Origin: Sweltsa coloradensis
Taxonomy: Eukaryota; Arthropoda; Insecta; Plecoptera; Chloroperlidae
Assembly: GCA_024449915.1 (NCBI GenBank)
Contig: JAMZAV010006190.1
Location: 1 to 64,000 of the forward strand
DNA length: 64,000 nucleotides
Direction of reading: 5' to 3'
Positions 31,761 through 44,303 of the stretch are shown in pieces. The notes below the pieces were generated by a model, which saw nothing but the letters and a program-made list of their open reading frames with translations, ran no database searches and was not told the DNA's origin. The number at the start of each line of letters is the position of its first letter. The stretch's first letter is position 1. The translations under genes were made by a program, and so were the position numbers.

Positions 31761-33321
31761 ATTTTCTTGTATACATTGCCCTTCTAGGCGTTGAATAGCC
31801 ATACCTATACTTGAAAATCTTAGGCCTGGATAGCTGTTCTTACGGTGGTTTCACGCACGGAGGTTTTGCGGGAAAGTTAATTTGGGTAGGTTTGTACGTT
31901 ATCATCGAATGGCAGTGAAGTATGGTTAATTACTCATTTACCTATTAGAATCAGAGATTTCTGGTTAATTAATATTATTAGCCTCTGCCTTCCTTGAATC
32001 TATTCTGTCAGGTAGGCCTGCGTATTGGATTTGCGCGTCAACCAAGCAAGTCCACTGCTTCTACGTGCCTCTTACATGGCGGGTGACGTCACGACCAATC
32101 AGAGCGCGTTATCGGTTGCCACGGCGGCATTTGAAAATAACGCATTTTCAAACACAGTTTTCTTATAGAATACATTTTTTTCAAACGTTCAAACCAATTT
32201 TTTTTGTATTAAGAAGTAAAAGAACATCAGGAAACACCCATTAATTAGCATTTTTGAACTTCTTGCATATACCCCATTGTGCATTATAAGTAACATAAGG
32301 CCGGTCACTTAATCTTACATAAAACTACCGGAGTCTTTTTACGAATGTGTGTCTTGTCTACCCTTTTATGACTATAGCTGTAAGATAGAATGAGAATAAT
32401 GCCAACATTAAGAGGGTCAAATAAAATTCATTCAAGGTCATAAAGATAGATTCAGACAGGCAAAGCCACGATTTCGTCGAAGAACGCGCCAAATTCCACG
32501 GGGACATATTGTAATACCTTTTGAATATCTTGAATTTTCAAGGGAGGGATTCATAGGAATTTTGTCCCCAACATAAGCTCTGTCACTAGGCAACGTTACA
32601 GTCTGTCGCAGGGAATAATTCATTTTAAAAGAATGCATTATGACACATTCAATGAACGGAGAAGCTTTTACAACTCCGACTTGTGCACTATTGTACTCAA
32701 AGTAATGGAACGTTTGACACAGCAAATAACACCTTTTCCTCCCGAGGAATCTGCCTCGATTCACTCCCTACAGAGTTTGTTTGTTCGTGCTGTGGTTTGG
32801 TTTGGTCTTCGAGTCTGCGTAAAAGAATTATTACGCCCTGGAGGAAAGCCACAAAACCCCTGTTTTAATACTGTGATCAATTCAGAAGAAAGTTCGTGAA
32901 ATTGATTTTAAGATGGTTTTACCGACCGTGGATTTCGTGCCGATACGAGTAGTTAGGTAGTTAGTTAATGTTGTTTCAGGGCACTCAATAGTAGAGTTAT
33001 CAGTGCCCATGTCACGTGTATTGGAATCTTCCAAATTTTCTTTTTCCATAATTATTGTGGATTACCACCATGTTTTCTTCATGTTTTAGAGTAAATAAAG
33101 ATCCCCTGAACTTTCACATAAAACTGTAAATAAATAAATAATATTGGTTGGGATGAGCAGTGTGGTGCATTGCCACATTTGGGAAAAAATCAGAGGGGCG
33201 GGCAAAAACACTGTCAAAAAAAAAAAAATCGTAGAGAACTTGTTGTACACTTTTGTTAGACGAGGGAGCAAAGTGTAAGTCTACATCGCAACTCATACGG
33301 CACAAGATCTGTTTTTTGTCT
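31761..33321. other. No recognised gene
   Basis: Open frames at 32438-32764 (minus) and 32633-32899 (plus) overlap each other and lack known motifs. A motif GACGAGGGAGCAAAGTGTAA lies at 33260, just before the foldback element. Confidence 0.35.
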
Positions 33322-34420
33322 GTGAGTGATAGACCGAGAGCCAGTGACAGTTTCTATTGCCTCATAAGGTACATATGTTTTGACTATTGGAATATATTAT
33401 GTGGATTTATATGGGATTTAAAAAAATTGCGTCCTACGCACCAACTCGGGGGCGTGTTGGCCTCATTGGGCCCCCAAAAAAGCCAAAAAGGGCATCCTAT
33501 TACCTCATAAGGTACATGAGGAGACTAAACGCCATTATATGCGGAAACTTGTCTGGAGTTTGGAACCATAACGTAAGACGCCCTACTTGGGGGCCTTTTA
33601 CCGAACCAGACGCCCCTAAAAAGGGCCCCAAAAGGCCTTCTATTACCTCATAAGGGTACATGATTGAAACCAACGCCATTTTATGCTGTGATGTGTACAG
33701 ATATCATAAGACGCGTTTTTGGTGGACTTTTTGCGTTTCAGACGCCCTTTTGTGAAAAAGGGCCCTTTTTTAACAGACGAGGTACACACTTGAAAATGGT
33801 GTCAAACGAACCGGGATGGTGTACAGAGTTCAAAAATGTATAACAACATGACTTGTGTTCCTTACACTCAAAATACGCCCCCAAAAAGGGCCGAAAAATG
33901 GTCAGTCTATTACCTCATAAGGTACATGATTCAAATAAACGCCATTTTGTTCTTCTACAGATTACGAATATATAATAATTGACGCGTTTTGGGGGGGCTT
34001 TTTGCATTTCAGCGCCTTTTTTGGGGAAAAGCGGCCCTTTTTTATGCGACGAGATACACACTTGAAAAGGTGTCTATCAAACCAGAATGATGTCTAGAGT
34101 TCAAAATATATAACAACATTACTCTGAGAGGACCCTCACACCCAAAAACGCTACAAAAATGCCCCAAAATAGCCATGTTTTTCCACATAAGGTACATGGT
34201 TGAAACATATGTCATTTTGTGCATCGTTTGGGTGCACACATAACGATATTTTTCAAATATTTTTTTCTAGTGAGGGGGGGGGGGGATATTTTGTGTTTCT
34301 GACTCCTTTTTGTGATATAGGCCTAGGTCTCTTTTTTATCGGACGAGGTATATACCAACTTGATAATATTGCATATTTTGGATATTTAACCTTAGGTTCC
34401 TTTTTCAAAAAAAATATTGA

Positions 34421-34462
34421 TTAGTATTAGTATTAGTAGTTTTAGGGCGCTTCAACGGCAAA
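34421..34462 (-). mobile_element. I-type element 3' stub (I-4) inside FB1
   Basis: TTAGTATTAGTAGTTTTAGG plus CGCTTCAACGGCAAAG matches the 3' terminus of I-2 for about 40 bases and then diverges, as expected for an extreme 5' truncation. It sits at the inner edge of the left FB1 arm. Confidence 0.65.
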
Positions 34463-34943
34463 GATTATTCGCTCCTTGTTCTGCATCGAGACTTTATCAC
34501 CTATATAGTAGGCCTATAGTATATATTTAGGCTAGTATAGTAAATTAAACGAATGAGTCTAAAAGTGTAGGCCTACTGTGTAAGGTTATAATGATTATGA
34601 TTATGATTTAATTTGTCAATTAATCTTCAATTTACTGATGTATCAGAACTATGTTTGAATAATTTTAAAATATGCTCTATACAACAGCTATTGTAAAAAA
34701 TGTCACGGATATAATAAGATATTGACATACATAGCTATTAATATCCAGTAGCTATATGCTGTTAGATTATTTATTTTTCCCTACAACCGTTTGTGACATA
34801 TTATTATTGTGTTACACTATCACTCTTAGTCTTAGTGATGCCTGCAATACCTTCGTCCTTAGAGTCTGCATGATCAATAATAGTGATTTCAGTTTGGTTA
34901 AAATGGCGCGTCAACCGTTAGGTCATAAAACCGAGCTGGGTTT

Positions 34944-35110
34944 TTTTTAAGTCGTCATCATCATCGTCTTTGTCATCGTTCGTGTTGTCATTGTCCTCGT
35001 CGGCGGCGCGAGATCTTCGTGGGGGAGGGGGGATACCCGACAACGACTCTAGAGCTCGCCTCTAGTTTCCGGGAGTAATATAGGCCTAAACTCCCGTACT
35101 TGCTATCTGA
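34944..35110 (-). mobile_element. Diverged family S-like module inside FB1
   Basis: Shares the order GTCGTCATCATC, GTGTTGTCATTGTC, CCCGACAACGACTCTAGAGC, TAGTTTCCGGGAGTAA and AAACTCCC with the right half of family S, but at lower similarity. An older relative of S. Confidence 0.5.
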
Positions 35111-36789
35111 TGTTTGCGAGATGGACTCCTATATTCTAACCCGGGCCAAGACGGATGATCAATGGCATGTGATTCATCTAGTGATGGGGGTGACATAAGT
35201 CCCCAAGGAACCATTAAATGTGTTCCGGCCTCTTATATCTAGCCACTGCTTTATGGTGGATCTAGTCCTATGTAATCAAATACTTATTGCAGTTATTGAT
35301 ACAAGATAAACACTTCTCACTACTTTCAAAAGTTACTATAGCTTCTGTTAAATCGTTTGTTCGAAGTGCAGCAAACACAATCAAGAAAAGAAAATTGGCG
35401 GGCTTACTCTTTCTTGTGAATGGTGAAATCACATCCAGAGAACGCATAGTAAACGAGGATGGCACTAGTAGATATAATGGAGACACAGCAACTGCAGAGA
35501 TGACATATTAACGTATACCTCAGTGTTGATCTCATTCTATACGTAGAGCGATAGCCATCACATTTGTCAGTTGGGTGCGAATCACAACGTTTTGCCTGGG
35601 ATGGAAGTTAAAATGATAAAACTTTCTAAATTTTGGCTTCATCGGTCGTTACGCGTTTTTTATTTTTTCGAGAACTTCACGACTTGATCATTTACACTTT
35701 TGTACAAGTCTGCAGGTAGCATAAGACCAGTCTTGTGCAAGTTCTTCAAAATAAAAAAGTTTGAAAAGTTTAAGACCGACTTAGTAAAAAAAGGAATAAA
35801 CACGTTCTCGTCCGGGTCGTCCCTCTAAAAAGGTAGGAACTTACACAAAATACATTTGTTCCTTTAAGTTAACCTTCAATATTTTGTTAACTACTATATG
35901 AAAAAATATCGTAGAAAATTACCAAACAAAATCACCTCTAAGTAGGTAACGGTACATTAAATCGGAAGAACGGGAGGAAGTACCCATAAAACAGTATAAG
36001 TTTATTTTAATGTTGTGTTTCAGTTAGTCAAGGTGTTGTGTGTGGATTTAGTTGAAAATAATAATTGTAATCTGTACTCCTGAATTGGGTGTAATTACAG
36101 AGTGACTTGGTAGACTGTAAATACGAATTTATTTAATGTTAACGATATCGATAGGAGATTTTGTTGTTTTTTCATATAACTTTTTCTTGCACGTATGTAG
36201 AAAGGAACACGTTCCCACGAAAGTCCTCTAAAAAGTAACTATAGTTTCCGGGAGCGCTTTCCTTTCCAAAGGCTTACGACCTTTGTTCCAAGAATATTTA
36301 AGAAAGAACCGACATTCCAACTCTTTTCAAAAAGTTAACTTTGATGAAGTCCGATTGGTCGATGTTGTGAGGCACCAGATTAATAGCGTAGCTGTTTTGC
36401 CCATCTATAATGTTTCCGCCGCTTGCTCTTTCTGATCCTCTATGGCAAATGATTAAATCAAAAACAATATCTCTCTTGAAGCCAAAATTCTGAATTACTT
36501 TTGAAGGATTTGCAGAGAAATCTTGCCAAAAGTAATCAGAGCGTCGCCCCATTAAATACAAAAAGAAGTAGCCATCTACTCATTCATTGACGCAATAAAC
36601 ATAAGCAGGCGGATCATTTGTTACACCACTCTATCTACGCATTGACATTGACATTTATTTATTTGCTAAGCAAAGGATTCATCCCATAGTTATTATTCTT
36701 TAGGTCTCTTTCCATTTGTACTTTAATCATTTTGCCAGCAGCCCGTGCTTTCTTACGTTTTTTTCTCCTTCTGAGGCAAATGTATCCAT
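35111..36789. other. FB1 centre, no recognised gene
   Basis: Frames at 35287-35511 (plus) and 36298-36561 (minus) are short and motif-free. The region is AT-rich. Confidence 0.35.
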
Positions 36790-38003
36790 TTTAAAGTGTG
36801 TACCTAATCGGATAAAAAGAAGTCCTTTACCACAAAAAGGTGTTTGAAACACAAAATGGCTCTGTCAAAGTCGTTTTGTAAATATTTGTAATGTTTGCAC
36901 CCAAACGATGCACAAAATGGCATGTGTTTCATCCATGATAAAAAAGAGACCTATATCACAAAAAGGAGTCAGAAACACAAAATATCCACCCCCCCCCCCC
37001 TAAGAAAAGAAATTATTGAAAATATTCGTTATGTGTGCACCAAACGATGCAAAAAATGAACATATTTGGCTTCAACCAAACAAAAAAACAAAAAGGAGTT
37101 TATTTCAATCATGTACATTATGAGGTAATAGTCGCCCATTTTTTACCCTTTTTGGGGGCGTATTTAGGATGTAAGGGTCCTCTAAAAGTCATGTTGTTAT
37201 ACATTTTTAAACTCTGTACATCATCCCGGTTCGTTTGACACCATTTCAAGCATGTACCTTGTCGGATAAAAAAGGGCCCCTTTTCCCAAAAAGGCGTATG
37301 AAACGCAAAAAGCCCCCCCAAAACGCGTCTAATTAAATATATTCGTAATCTGCACACATCAAAGAACAAAATGGCGTTTATTTCAATCAAGTACATTATG
37401 AGGTAATAGACGACCATTTTTTGGCCTTTTTTGGGGGCGTATTTAGGGTGTAAGGTCCTCTAAAAGTCATGTTGTTATACATTTTTGAACTCTATACATC
37501 ATTCCGGTTCGTTTGACACCATTTTCAAGTGTGTACCTCGTCCTGTTAAAAAAGGGCCCTTTTTCACAAAAGGGCGTCTGAAACGCAAACCCCCCCCCCC
37601 AAAACGCGTCTTATTATATATATTCGTAATCTGTACACATCATAGCACAAAATGGCGTTGGTTTCAATCATGTACCTTATGAGGCAATAGAAGGCCTTTT
37701 TGGGCCCTTTTTAGAGGCGTCTGGTTCGGTAAAGGCCCCAAGTAGGGCGTCTTATGTTATGGTTCCAAACTCCAGATAAGTTTCCGCATATAATGGTGTT
37801 TAGTCTCATCATGTACCTTATGAGGCAATAGACTGCCCTTTTTGGCCTTTTTGGGTCCCAATGAGGCCCAAACGCCCCCAAGCTGGCGTGTAAGACGCGG
37901 GTTTTGTAAAATCTCATATAAATCCGCAAATATCCCAATAGTCAAACATATGTACCTTATGAGGCAATAGAAACTGTCACTGGCTCTCCGTCTATGAGTG
38001 ACT

Positions 38004-39051
38004 TCGTTGCAGAACGGCCGAACGGCTAAACAGATTGTGCTGAAATTTCAAACAGACATCCGGTACAAGTTGATTGGATATTTCTTTACGTCATTAAACG
38101 TGCAGTTAACAGGTTTGTTTATTTGTACTGTCAGATACAGGTTATGAACAGTTAGGAACACAGCGGAAGTGAGGCCTAGTACAGGAAGTTCGGGATTTAG
38201 AACGGATAAAGCTTGTGTTCTGACCATCAGAGATGAACGCCATCTGCAAAAAGGACGGTTTGAGATGTCACCCAATTTAAATTGAAAACTAAGTTCAACA
38301 TAAAAAGCTTATTTTGTGTAAAATTTGTTTCTAACAATGATTTAATTGGATGAGCGTAGCGAGCGAAGCAAAGATTCCAGTCTACTGATTGATTGAATGG
38401 ATATTGCTTAAAGGGGCTAAAAACCGCCAAAATTATGTTTTAACACTTGATCTATAGAATAATACAACACTTAAATGACCGTTTAAAAATTATATCTTGT
38501 TACTGTGATTTAACACGAATTTTTTAATTTTTTTTATCCAGAAATTGGCGAAAATTGGTGTTTTGGAAAAGTTTCTAAATCGGCTTTAACCTGCTTCTTT
38601 TTTGGTCCACATAGATACTAGAGCATAGTACCAATCTAAAATGCCCCTTTATAACATCGTGTCTTGAAACTGTGCCCAAATATAGCCTCAAACACGCAAA
38701 AATATGCATTCCAAAATCACACCCCATCTCGGTAATCAGCATATTTTGACCGAACTACTTGCCCAAATTACATAACAAAATATAGAGAATTTACAGAAAA
38801 GGCTGTCGAGTACGTCAATAATGGCCAATATTTTTTTAAATCAAAATCCTCCAAGGTCACGGGGCATAAAGATCGTCCCCATGTTATTTCATATGGGAGA
38901 TTTTTGCCGATGGGACCCAGCTCGAAAAATGTCATGTTTTACAATTTTTTGGGAGGTCATGGTGGCCCCAATAATTTTTCTGTTAATTGCTAAATTCATT
39001 ACTAGTTAGCCGGAATGAAATATATTTTTTGAGTTTAGCGGTTAAATACCC
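38004..39051. other. Intergenic, short S heads
   Basis: Bare or near-bare heads of family S occur at 38071-38092 (TGATTGGATATTTCTTTACG) and 38385-38412 (GATTGAATGGATATTGCTTA). GATGAGCGTAGCGAGCGAAG at 38350 is the inverted partner of the motif near 985. No gene seen. Confidence 0.4.
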
Positions 39052-39377
39052 CTTTAACGTCTCATGTTTATGTAACTTGGCTAATCGAGACGAAGGAAGG
39101 GACGTAAGGGATGACGCAGGGGGACAAGGGGGGGACAGGCCTGTGCTGGTCAGAACCAGCCACAAGCGTATAGGGAGGGCAGGGGTTCCCCCACGTCGTG
39201 GTCGTCTCCGTCTGTGTCATCATCCGTCCGTGTTGTCATTGTCATCGCCGTCAGGGAGGTAGTCAAAGGGAAGGGGTTCCCCGACGACGACCCATAGTTC
39301 GCCATTAGTTTCAGGGAGAAGAACTTCCCTTATCACGGGCCAAACCATGAGAAGGTTGCGAGTTGGATTTTGTTGGC
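39052..39377 (-). mobile_element. Family S, copy S9 (lacks first ~12 bases)
   Basis: Starts at CTTTAACGTCTCATG and runs to GAGTTGGATTTTGTTGG. Otherwise full length. Confidence 0.75.
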
Positions 39378-39424
39378 CAAATGAATGGACATGTATCGCT
39401 ACAAATCGTTCCTCTTGAACGTCT

Positions 39425-39475
39425 TGATTGAATATTGCTTAATGTCTCATATTTATGCAACTTGGCTAATCGAGA
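39425..39475 (-). mobile_element. Family S head fragment S10
   Basis: TTGATTGAATATTGCTTAAT to CTTGGCTAATCGAGAC, about 50 bases, only the inferred 3' end of the family. It lies 48 bases beyond S9 in the same direction. Confidence 0.7.
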
Positions 39476-40440
39476 CCTTCTTCCTCAGTCTCCTAGGATG
39501 ATAAGGGTGTGATACACCGAGACGTTAAACCAAGCAACACGACGTCAAGAGGATTCAGGGCGCGACAACATGTTAGGTAACAGTTCACCGCCTGTGACAT
39601 TGTTAGTCTATATAAAAGTGAATTGTTTATTAGGTTAAACGGTAAACGGAAAATAAAAACTAACTACATGATAATATATAACATTGTTTTTTACAATACC
39701 TTTAACCATAGTCTGTTTCATCTACTCCTGGCGGACAAATTATAAACTGTAAGGGGGAGAGCGACACCTAGCGATAATTTGGGGTACCTTGTCCTTTCTA
39801 ATCGTTGTTAACCATGTTCGTGCATCTTGCCCAACACGTCTTGACTTGTAGCCTACCTAAAGTTGTTGGTTTACGTTTATTATTATTTATTGAACGAGTG
39901 AGCGTAGCGAACGTGGTGATTTCCATTCGACTTAAACGGCCCTAATTGTTTTTCTGCGTGCGTGCGTGTGTGTGTGTGTGTGTGTGTGTGTACGTTGAAA
40001 ATCAGCCGAATCGCTGAACAGATTGCGCTGAAATTTTAAACAGACATCCGGTACGAGTTTATTGAGAACTGCTAACAAAATCAGCAAGATTCATTGCGAT
40101 TTAAACCTACAAGAAATGATAAACTGAAAAATAGACTTCCAATGTTTAGAAATTATTTTAACGACAATGTTTTAGATTTTGAAAATTTATTTTTTGTTTG
40201 TTATTCGCCTGGCCGTGTAATGCCGTGCCCATGCAAGGTCTGTCGAATGTTGGACGTCAAGTTACCCCCAAATTCCGCTCGTAGATTGAGTAAACCTTGT
40301 AATATTTTCACGTATTTCGTACTGGCTATGTTTACCATAGTAGGCCCTATTGCCACAGATGATGGACTACACTGCGTTATATGCATTTCAAAACATGTTT
40401 AATTATTTTTTAAATACAATCTAGAAATTACAAAATCTTT
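39476..40440. other. No gene; GT microsatellite
   Basis: A (GT)n run of about 24 bases lies near 39968-39991, flanked by a dispersed-repeat-like sequence (TGCGCTGAAATTTTAAACAG, also near 38038). The 102-codon frame at 40094-40402 has no known motif. Confidence 0.4.
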
Positions 40441-40520
40441 CCCGACCAGGGGATTGAACCCACGTCTCCCACGTTTCGGCTACAAGGACGCTTTAGCCAA
40501 CTAGACTAGGGAAACGCCAA
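40441..40520 (-). other. tRNA-like SINE head
   Basis: On the minus strand: TTTCCC, A-box-like TAGTCTAGTTGGCTAAAGCG, B-box GGTTCAATCCC, then CGGGAAA, which pairs with the first TTTCCC. Spacing and terminal pairing resemble a tRNA, but the anticodon loop is too long. Likely the Pol III head of a SINE. Confidence 0.5.
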
Positions 40521-40870
40521 AGTCGTAGTTAGACGAGTGAGCGAGTCATGTGGTGAGTACCCGACCCGGGAACATTTGCATTTAAGTTTGATAATTATAT
40601 TCGTATAAATAATAGGGTATTGGTGGAAATCACTGTGCCGGAGGTTGCTGTTGTTGGCAGTCTTCAACTGAATATTCCGTGTGACTGCCGGGGATTGTTG
40701 GTCCGGGAGTTGTGTAAAAGTTTAGGCCATAGTTTAGGCCAAAATGCTCCACTGTAGCCTATGATAGGCTATAGGGAGGCCTAAGGTAAGGGGAAGAAAA
40801 GAAATGTTACCGGGTACTCAACACATGGCTCACTCACTCGTCCAACAACGACTTTGGCGTTTCCCTAGTT
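40503..40870. repeat. Inverted-repeat element with ~60-bp arms
   Basis: CTAGGGAAACGCCAAAGTCG… (40508-40562) is matched in reverse orientation by …CGACTTTGGCGTTTCCCTAG (about 40812-40868) over ~60 bases with few mismatches; the loop is ~250 bases. Both outer ends carry the tRNA-like A-box half. It may be a MITE or two head-to-head SINE ends. Confidence 0.7.
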
Positions 40871-41709
40871 TAATAAAGGATCTAGGCTAGGACTAGACCT
40901 ACTGTCAAAAAGGTCTAGACCTGGGGCTGGCCCAGGACACAGCTCATAGTTTCTAGCTCGATTTGAACAATTCGAACAAATATAATTACTTGAAACTTGC
41001 CGTCACCTTTTTCTTTTCATAGTAAATTACCGGTAAACAATATGATACATTTTAAATTATTAACTTTCAAGCTAAATAATTACAATCTTAAATCAACACT
41101 AAACATTACATGATAAAATGTTATATTCACATTGTATAAAAATAAAAAATTTTAAGTACCTTGGCAAAGAATTTGTATCACCTTGGTCACTACAAGTCAA
41201 TGTGCTACATTAGCGCTCAAAGAGTACGGCAGATACATTTACAACCGTAACATATTGGTTTTCAATGGCAACAACAGATGAACATTAAAATACCATCTTC
41301 AGATTCCAATTGATTCTGTAAATTGTTTCATCATAACGTGTAAATTGTATTTTCTTCCTATTGTAATATAACATGTTAGCTGTAAGTTTGGTCTAAACTT
41401 GTACACAAATAGGTAAGTAATCTTTTTATTAAATTACAATAAACATTTAATTTAGATTTGACATGTTAATTCGTGTGTGAAACTCGGTAAAATTTGGTCC
41501 GTTTTCCCAACGTGCATTAATAACAATCCATTGAAAATTGTTACACGCTTTATGCAAATTTTTAATAGTGTATTTCAAACTGTTTTGTTTTCTTTTTGGT
41601 CAGATTGATTAAATTATTATCATTATATTTTCGACAAACAATTTATAATGTACATTCAAATTGTTGCACTCTTCTCCTTTTTTTTTCTTCTCTGTACTAT
41701 TTCAAATAG
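40871..41709. other. AT-rich upstream region of the Helitron-associated ORF
   Basis: No gene seen. The end holds a strong pyrimidine tract and an acceptor-like TTTCAAATAG at 41700-41709. Confidence 0.35.
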
Positions 41710-42892
41710 CGACGAGATGTTGCCGAAAGGACCGACTAGCAAAGACGACGACGTAGCCATGGACTCTTCTACCGACATGTTTGGGTCCGACATCGATGAC
41801 GACATGCATTCTACAAACGCCAACGCGGGAATTAAATATTTCATACAAGGTTCCGACACGATGCCATCAGGTAATAATTGCAAACGTATTACTACCTATT
41901 GCATAGATGATTCATCGTCTTCTGACGAATTACCATCTTATCAATTACCAACTGCGGCTAAACGACGCAAGCTAAATTCTCTAGCCGACATTAAAAGAAT
42001 TGCAAAACGACGCAATCGCGTGACTGGTCGTACTAATGTATCTCTACCTAGCTCATCCATACACCATTATCCGATTGCTTGCGATTCAGAATCTCCTCCC
42101 CACTTTGAAGCAAATGGACCGTCTATACGACAAGCATTTGCCTCGACCAGCGTAGACACATCTCGTGCGGTCGTCTACAACGACTGTGGCGTAAACTGTT
42201 ATTGTAATTCGCCCATCGTGCATTCTACAACCGTGCCCAGTCAATATACTTCAAGTGATACTAGTATGATTGTGCACGTTGGACAGCCCATTTCACCCGA
42301 CAACATAAATCCAATCACTCAACATGAGTCGGCCGTCTCATTGTGTGATGACGACGCTATGCAAAATGAAACAAGCCTATTAAATTATAATATTTCTTTT
42401 GACATGTACGACTTTGACGAATTGATGCACAGCATTTCTCAATGTGATGCAAACCTCACCCAGCCGACCGCAACGACAACGACAACGACGTCGGTTATAC
42501 CGTCGTCGTCTGGTACGTCATTGTCGAAAATGAATACAACTACGACTCACAGCACAGACTGCGTGTGCAGAGGATTGCCTAATGTTGGACATTTGGACGA
42601 GTTGCCCACGTCCACCATACTCTACAACCTCGACTCGCAGGACATTGCTGGTCTTGGCACCCAACATCCCGGCGACAACACTCATAATTGGCTCGGCAAC
42701 TTGCCATATTCCGACCCAGCACAAACGCCCGTCTCTGCGATTGTGGGTTTGCCACGATTCAATGACGACAACAACGAATACGACGACGACACACTACACG
42801 CCAATGTCGACTTTATCACCGGCACATATTTCGACGACGACTATGTTGATGCCGTGATGATGATCGACATTGGCGAGTTGATTGCAAATTAA
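41710..42892 (+). CDS. Acidic Ser/Asp/Thr-rich protein upstream of the Helitron Rep-Hel
   Basis: A clean frame runs from 41648 to TAA 42890. The first 20 codons (MYIQIVALFSFFFLLC) look like a signal peptide, but the bases are a pyrimidine tract ending in an acceptor-like AG, so I place the exon start at 41710 with the first ATG at 41718 (MLPKGPTSKDDD). The protein has a basic NLS-like segment (AAKRRKLNSLADIKRIAKRR), several Asp runs and a Thr run near the middle; no enzyme motif is seen. It lies just upstream of, and shares Asp-rich GAC-heavy codon use with, the Helitron Rep-Hel. It may be its N-terminal region or an accessory protein; this is inference. Confidence 0.5.
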
Positions 42893-44303
42893 AACGCCGC
42901 GTTCACCCCACCCCCCCATCCTTGTTGTCACCCGGGTACGGTTCCAAATTTGGGCGGGGGTTCTCTTGCAACGCAAATCGTCAAAATCACTCCCAAGAAA
43001 AAGAAGTTTGCCGATTCTTTGGTTTCGATCGGGCCTGTTCCCTTTAACATGGGGGTCGCGGGTTAAACAAAACTAAAGACACGAATACCCCGTCTTGTCG
43101 GCCCAAAAAATGGCAATTTTTTACCGATACACCAAACACTGCGGTCGAGGTGGCGATTCCCCGCCTTTTGGCATCGTCACCGCTACTCGACGTTAGTGGG
43201 GCCGAAAACATCAAGAGTACGTGGGAGACGCGACCCGTGCACGTGGGCCCCTTCCCCTAGACGTTGGAAGTCGAAAAACGATGCACAGCCCGGGGGAACG
43301 CGAGCCCCCGTCCCACGGGGGGCCCCTTCATATGAGGTATGGAAGTTGACAGTGCCTCGGTCGCGTTTCTTAAAACTTTGTTGTGCCGATCGCAAATCCT
43401 TTAAATTCGCCCATGACCGGGAAAACTGCGACGACGCAAATGAGTATTACCAAATAAAAACGAAAACTAGTCGATTTTTCCCCAAAAATTTTCAACTATA
43501 CAAGACCCCTTACCCACAACGATGAAGGGGGCCAAAAATTATACTCTCCAACCCGAGGTGGCCTCATCAAAACCCCAAATACGAAATTGTCAATAATAAA
43601 AAAATTAACAACGAAAACAAAACCCCAACGCCGACGAGAAACGAAACCCCGAAAACAGATGATAACATTCCAAAAACCCCCTTCAAACCGACGAGACGGC
43701 GGCGACGCCGTCAACAACCAAAAATACCCGCAACGGACCCGACGACGACACAACAGGCAACAAAAATGCCCCCAATCCCCAGCGACATGCAACGATACGC
43801 GCCCACGCCGACCCGGAAAAAACCCAATGCGACGCGTGACGCGGACCCCGCATTGCCCAAAAAACTCATGATTGTAAATGAAAAACTCATGGCCGATAAT
43901 GGTGTCGCCATGCCTTGTATTAACGATGAATTTGACGACGACGGCGAAATTGACGACGAAGACGAAATAGACTACGTCGACGAAATAGACTACGACGACG
44001 AAATAGACTACGACGACGAAATTGACTACGAAAAAAATTGACAGAGGAAAATTGATCACGAAAACGAAAAAACCCACACGGGAAATGATCATGAAGACGA
44101 CAACATTGGTCTAGATGACGACCATGTTGGTGACGTGATTAATGTCCAAGACGGTGGCAATTTGGTTGCTAGTCAACCGACGCCACATCCTTCCCAACAG
44201 GCATCCCAAATACAACCGAGCGAGGTCTCGTCTCAAGACGACGCGGAAATCATCGTCGTCCAAGAGATTCCCGAACCAGTCAATGTCGCCGCACCCGCCC
44301 GTC
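42893..44303 (+). pseudogene. Degenerate coding region between the acidic ORF and Rep-Hel
   Basis: Protein-like patches appear in changing frames. About 42990-43060 has ITPKKKKFADSLVSIGP. About 43072-43260 is a further open stretch. 43766-44040 ends in acidic repeats of EIDYDD. About 44044-44310 has GLDDDHVGDVINVQD. The shifts coincide with homopolymers. The Asp/Glu bias matches the upstream ORF, so this is probably the low-complexity N-terminal part of the same Helitron protein. Confidence 0.4.

Larger units (their letters stand above)
33322..38003. mobile_element. Foldback element FB1 with tandem-repeat arms
   Basis: The left arm (about 33322-34420) and right arm (about 36790-38003) are inverted relative to each other, around a ~2.4-kb centre. 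The outer ends pair through GAGAGCCAGTGACAGTTTCT. Arms are built of ~140-bp modules marked by CCTCATAAGGTACATGATT on the left (33360, 33503, 33646, 33912, 34182) and its complement on the right (37107, 37386, 37670, 37812, 37947), at mirrored spacings. The architecture matches Foldback-type DNA elements. No transposase is recognised in the centre, so it would depend on enzymes made elsewhere. Confidence 0.75.

Noticed and set aside
41648..41709. Signal peptide at the start of the acidic ORF
   Set aside because: The hydrophobic codons are a pyrimidine tract ending in an acceptor-like AG; the rest of the protein has a nuclear-type basic block, not a secreted character.
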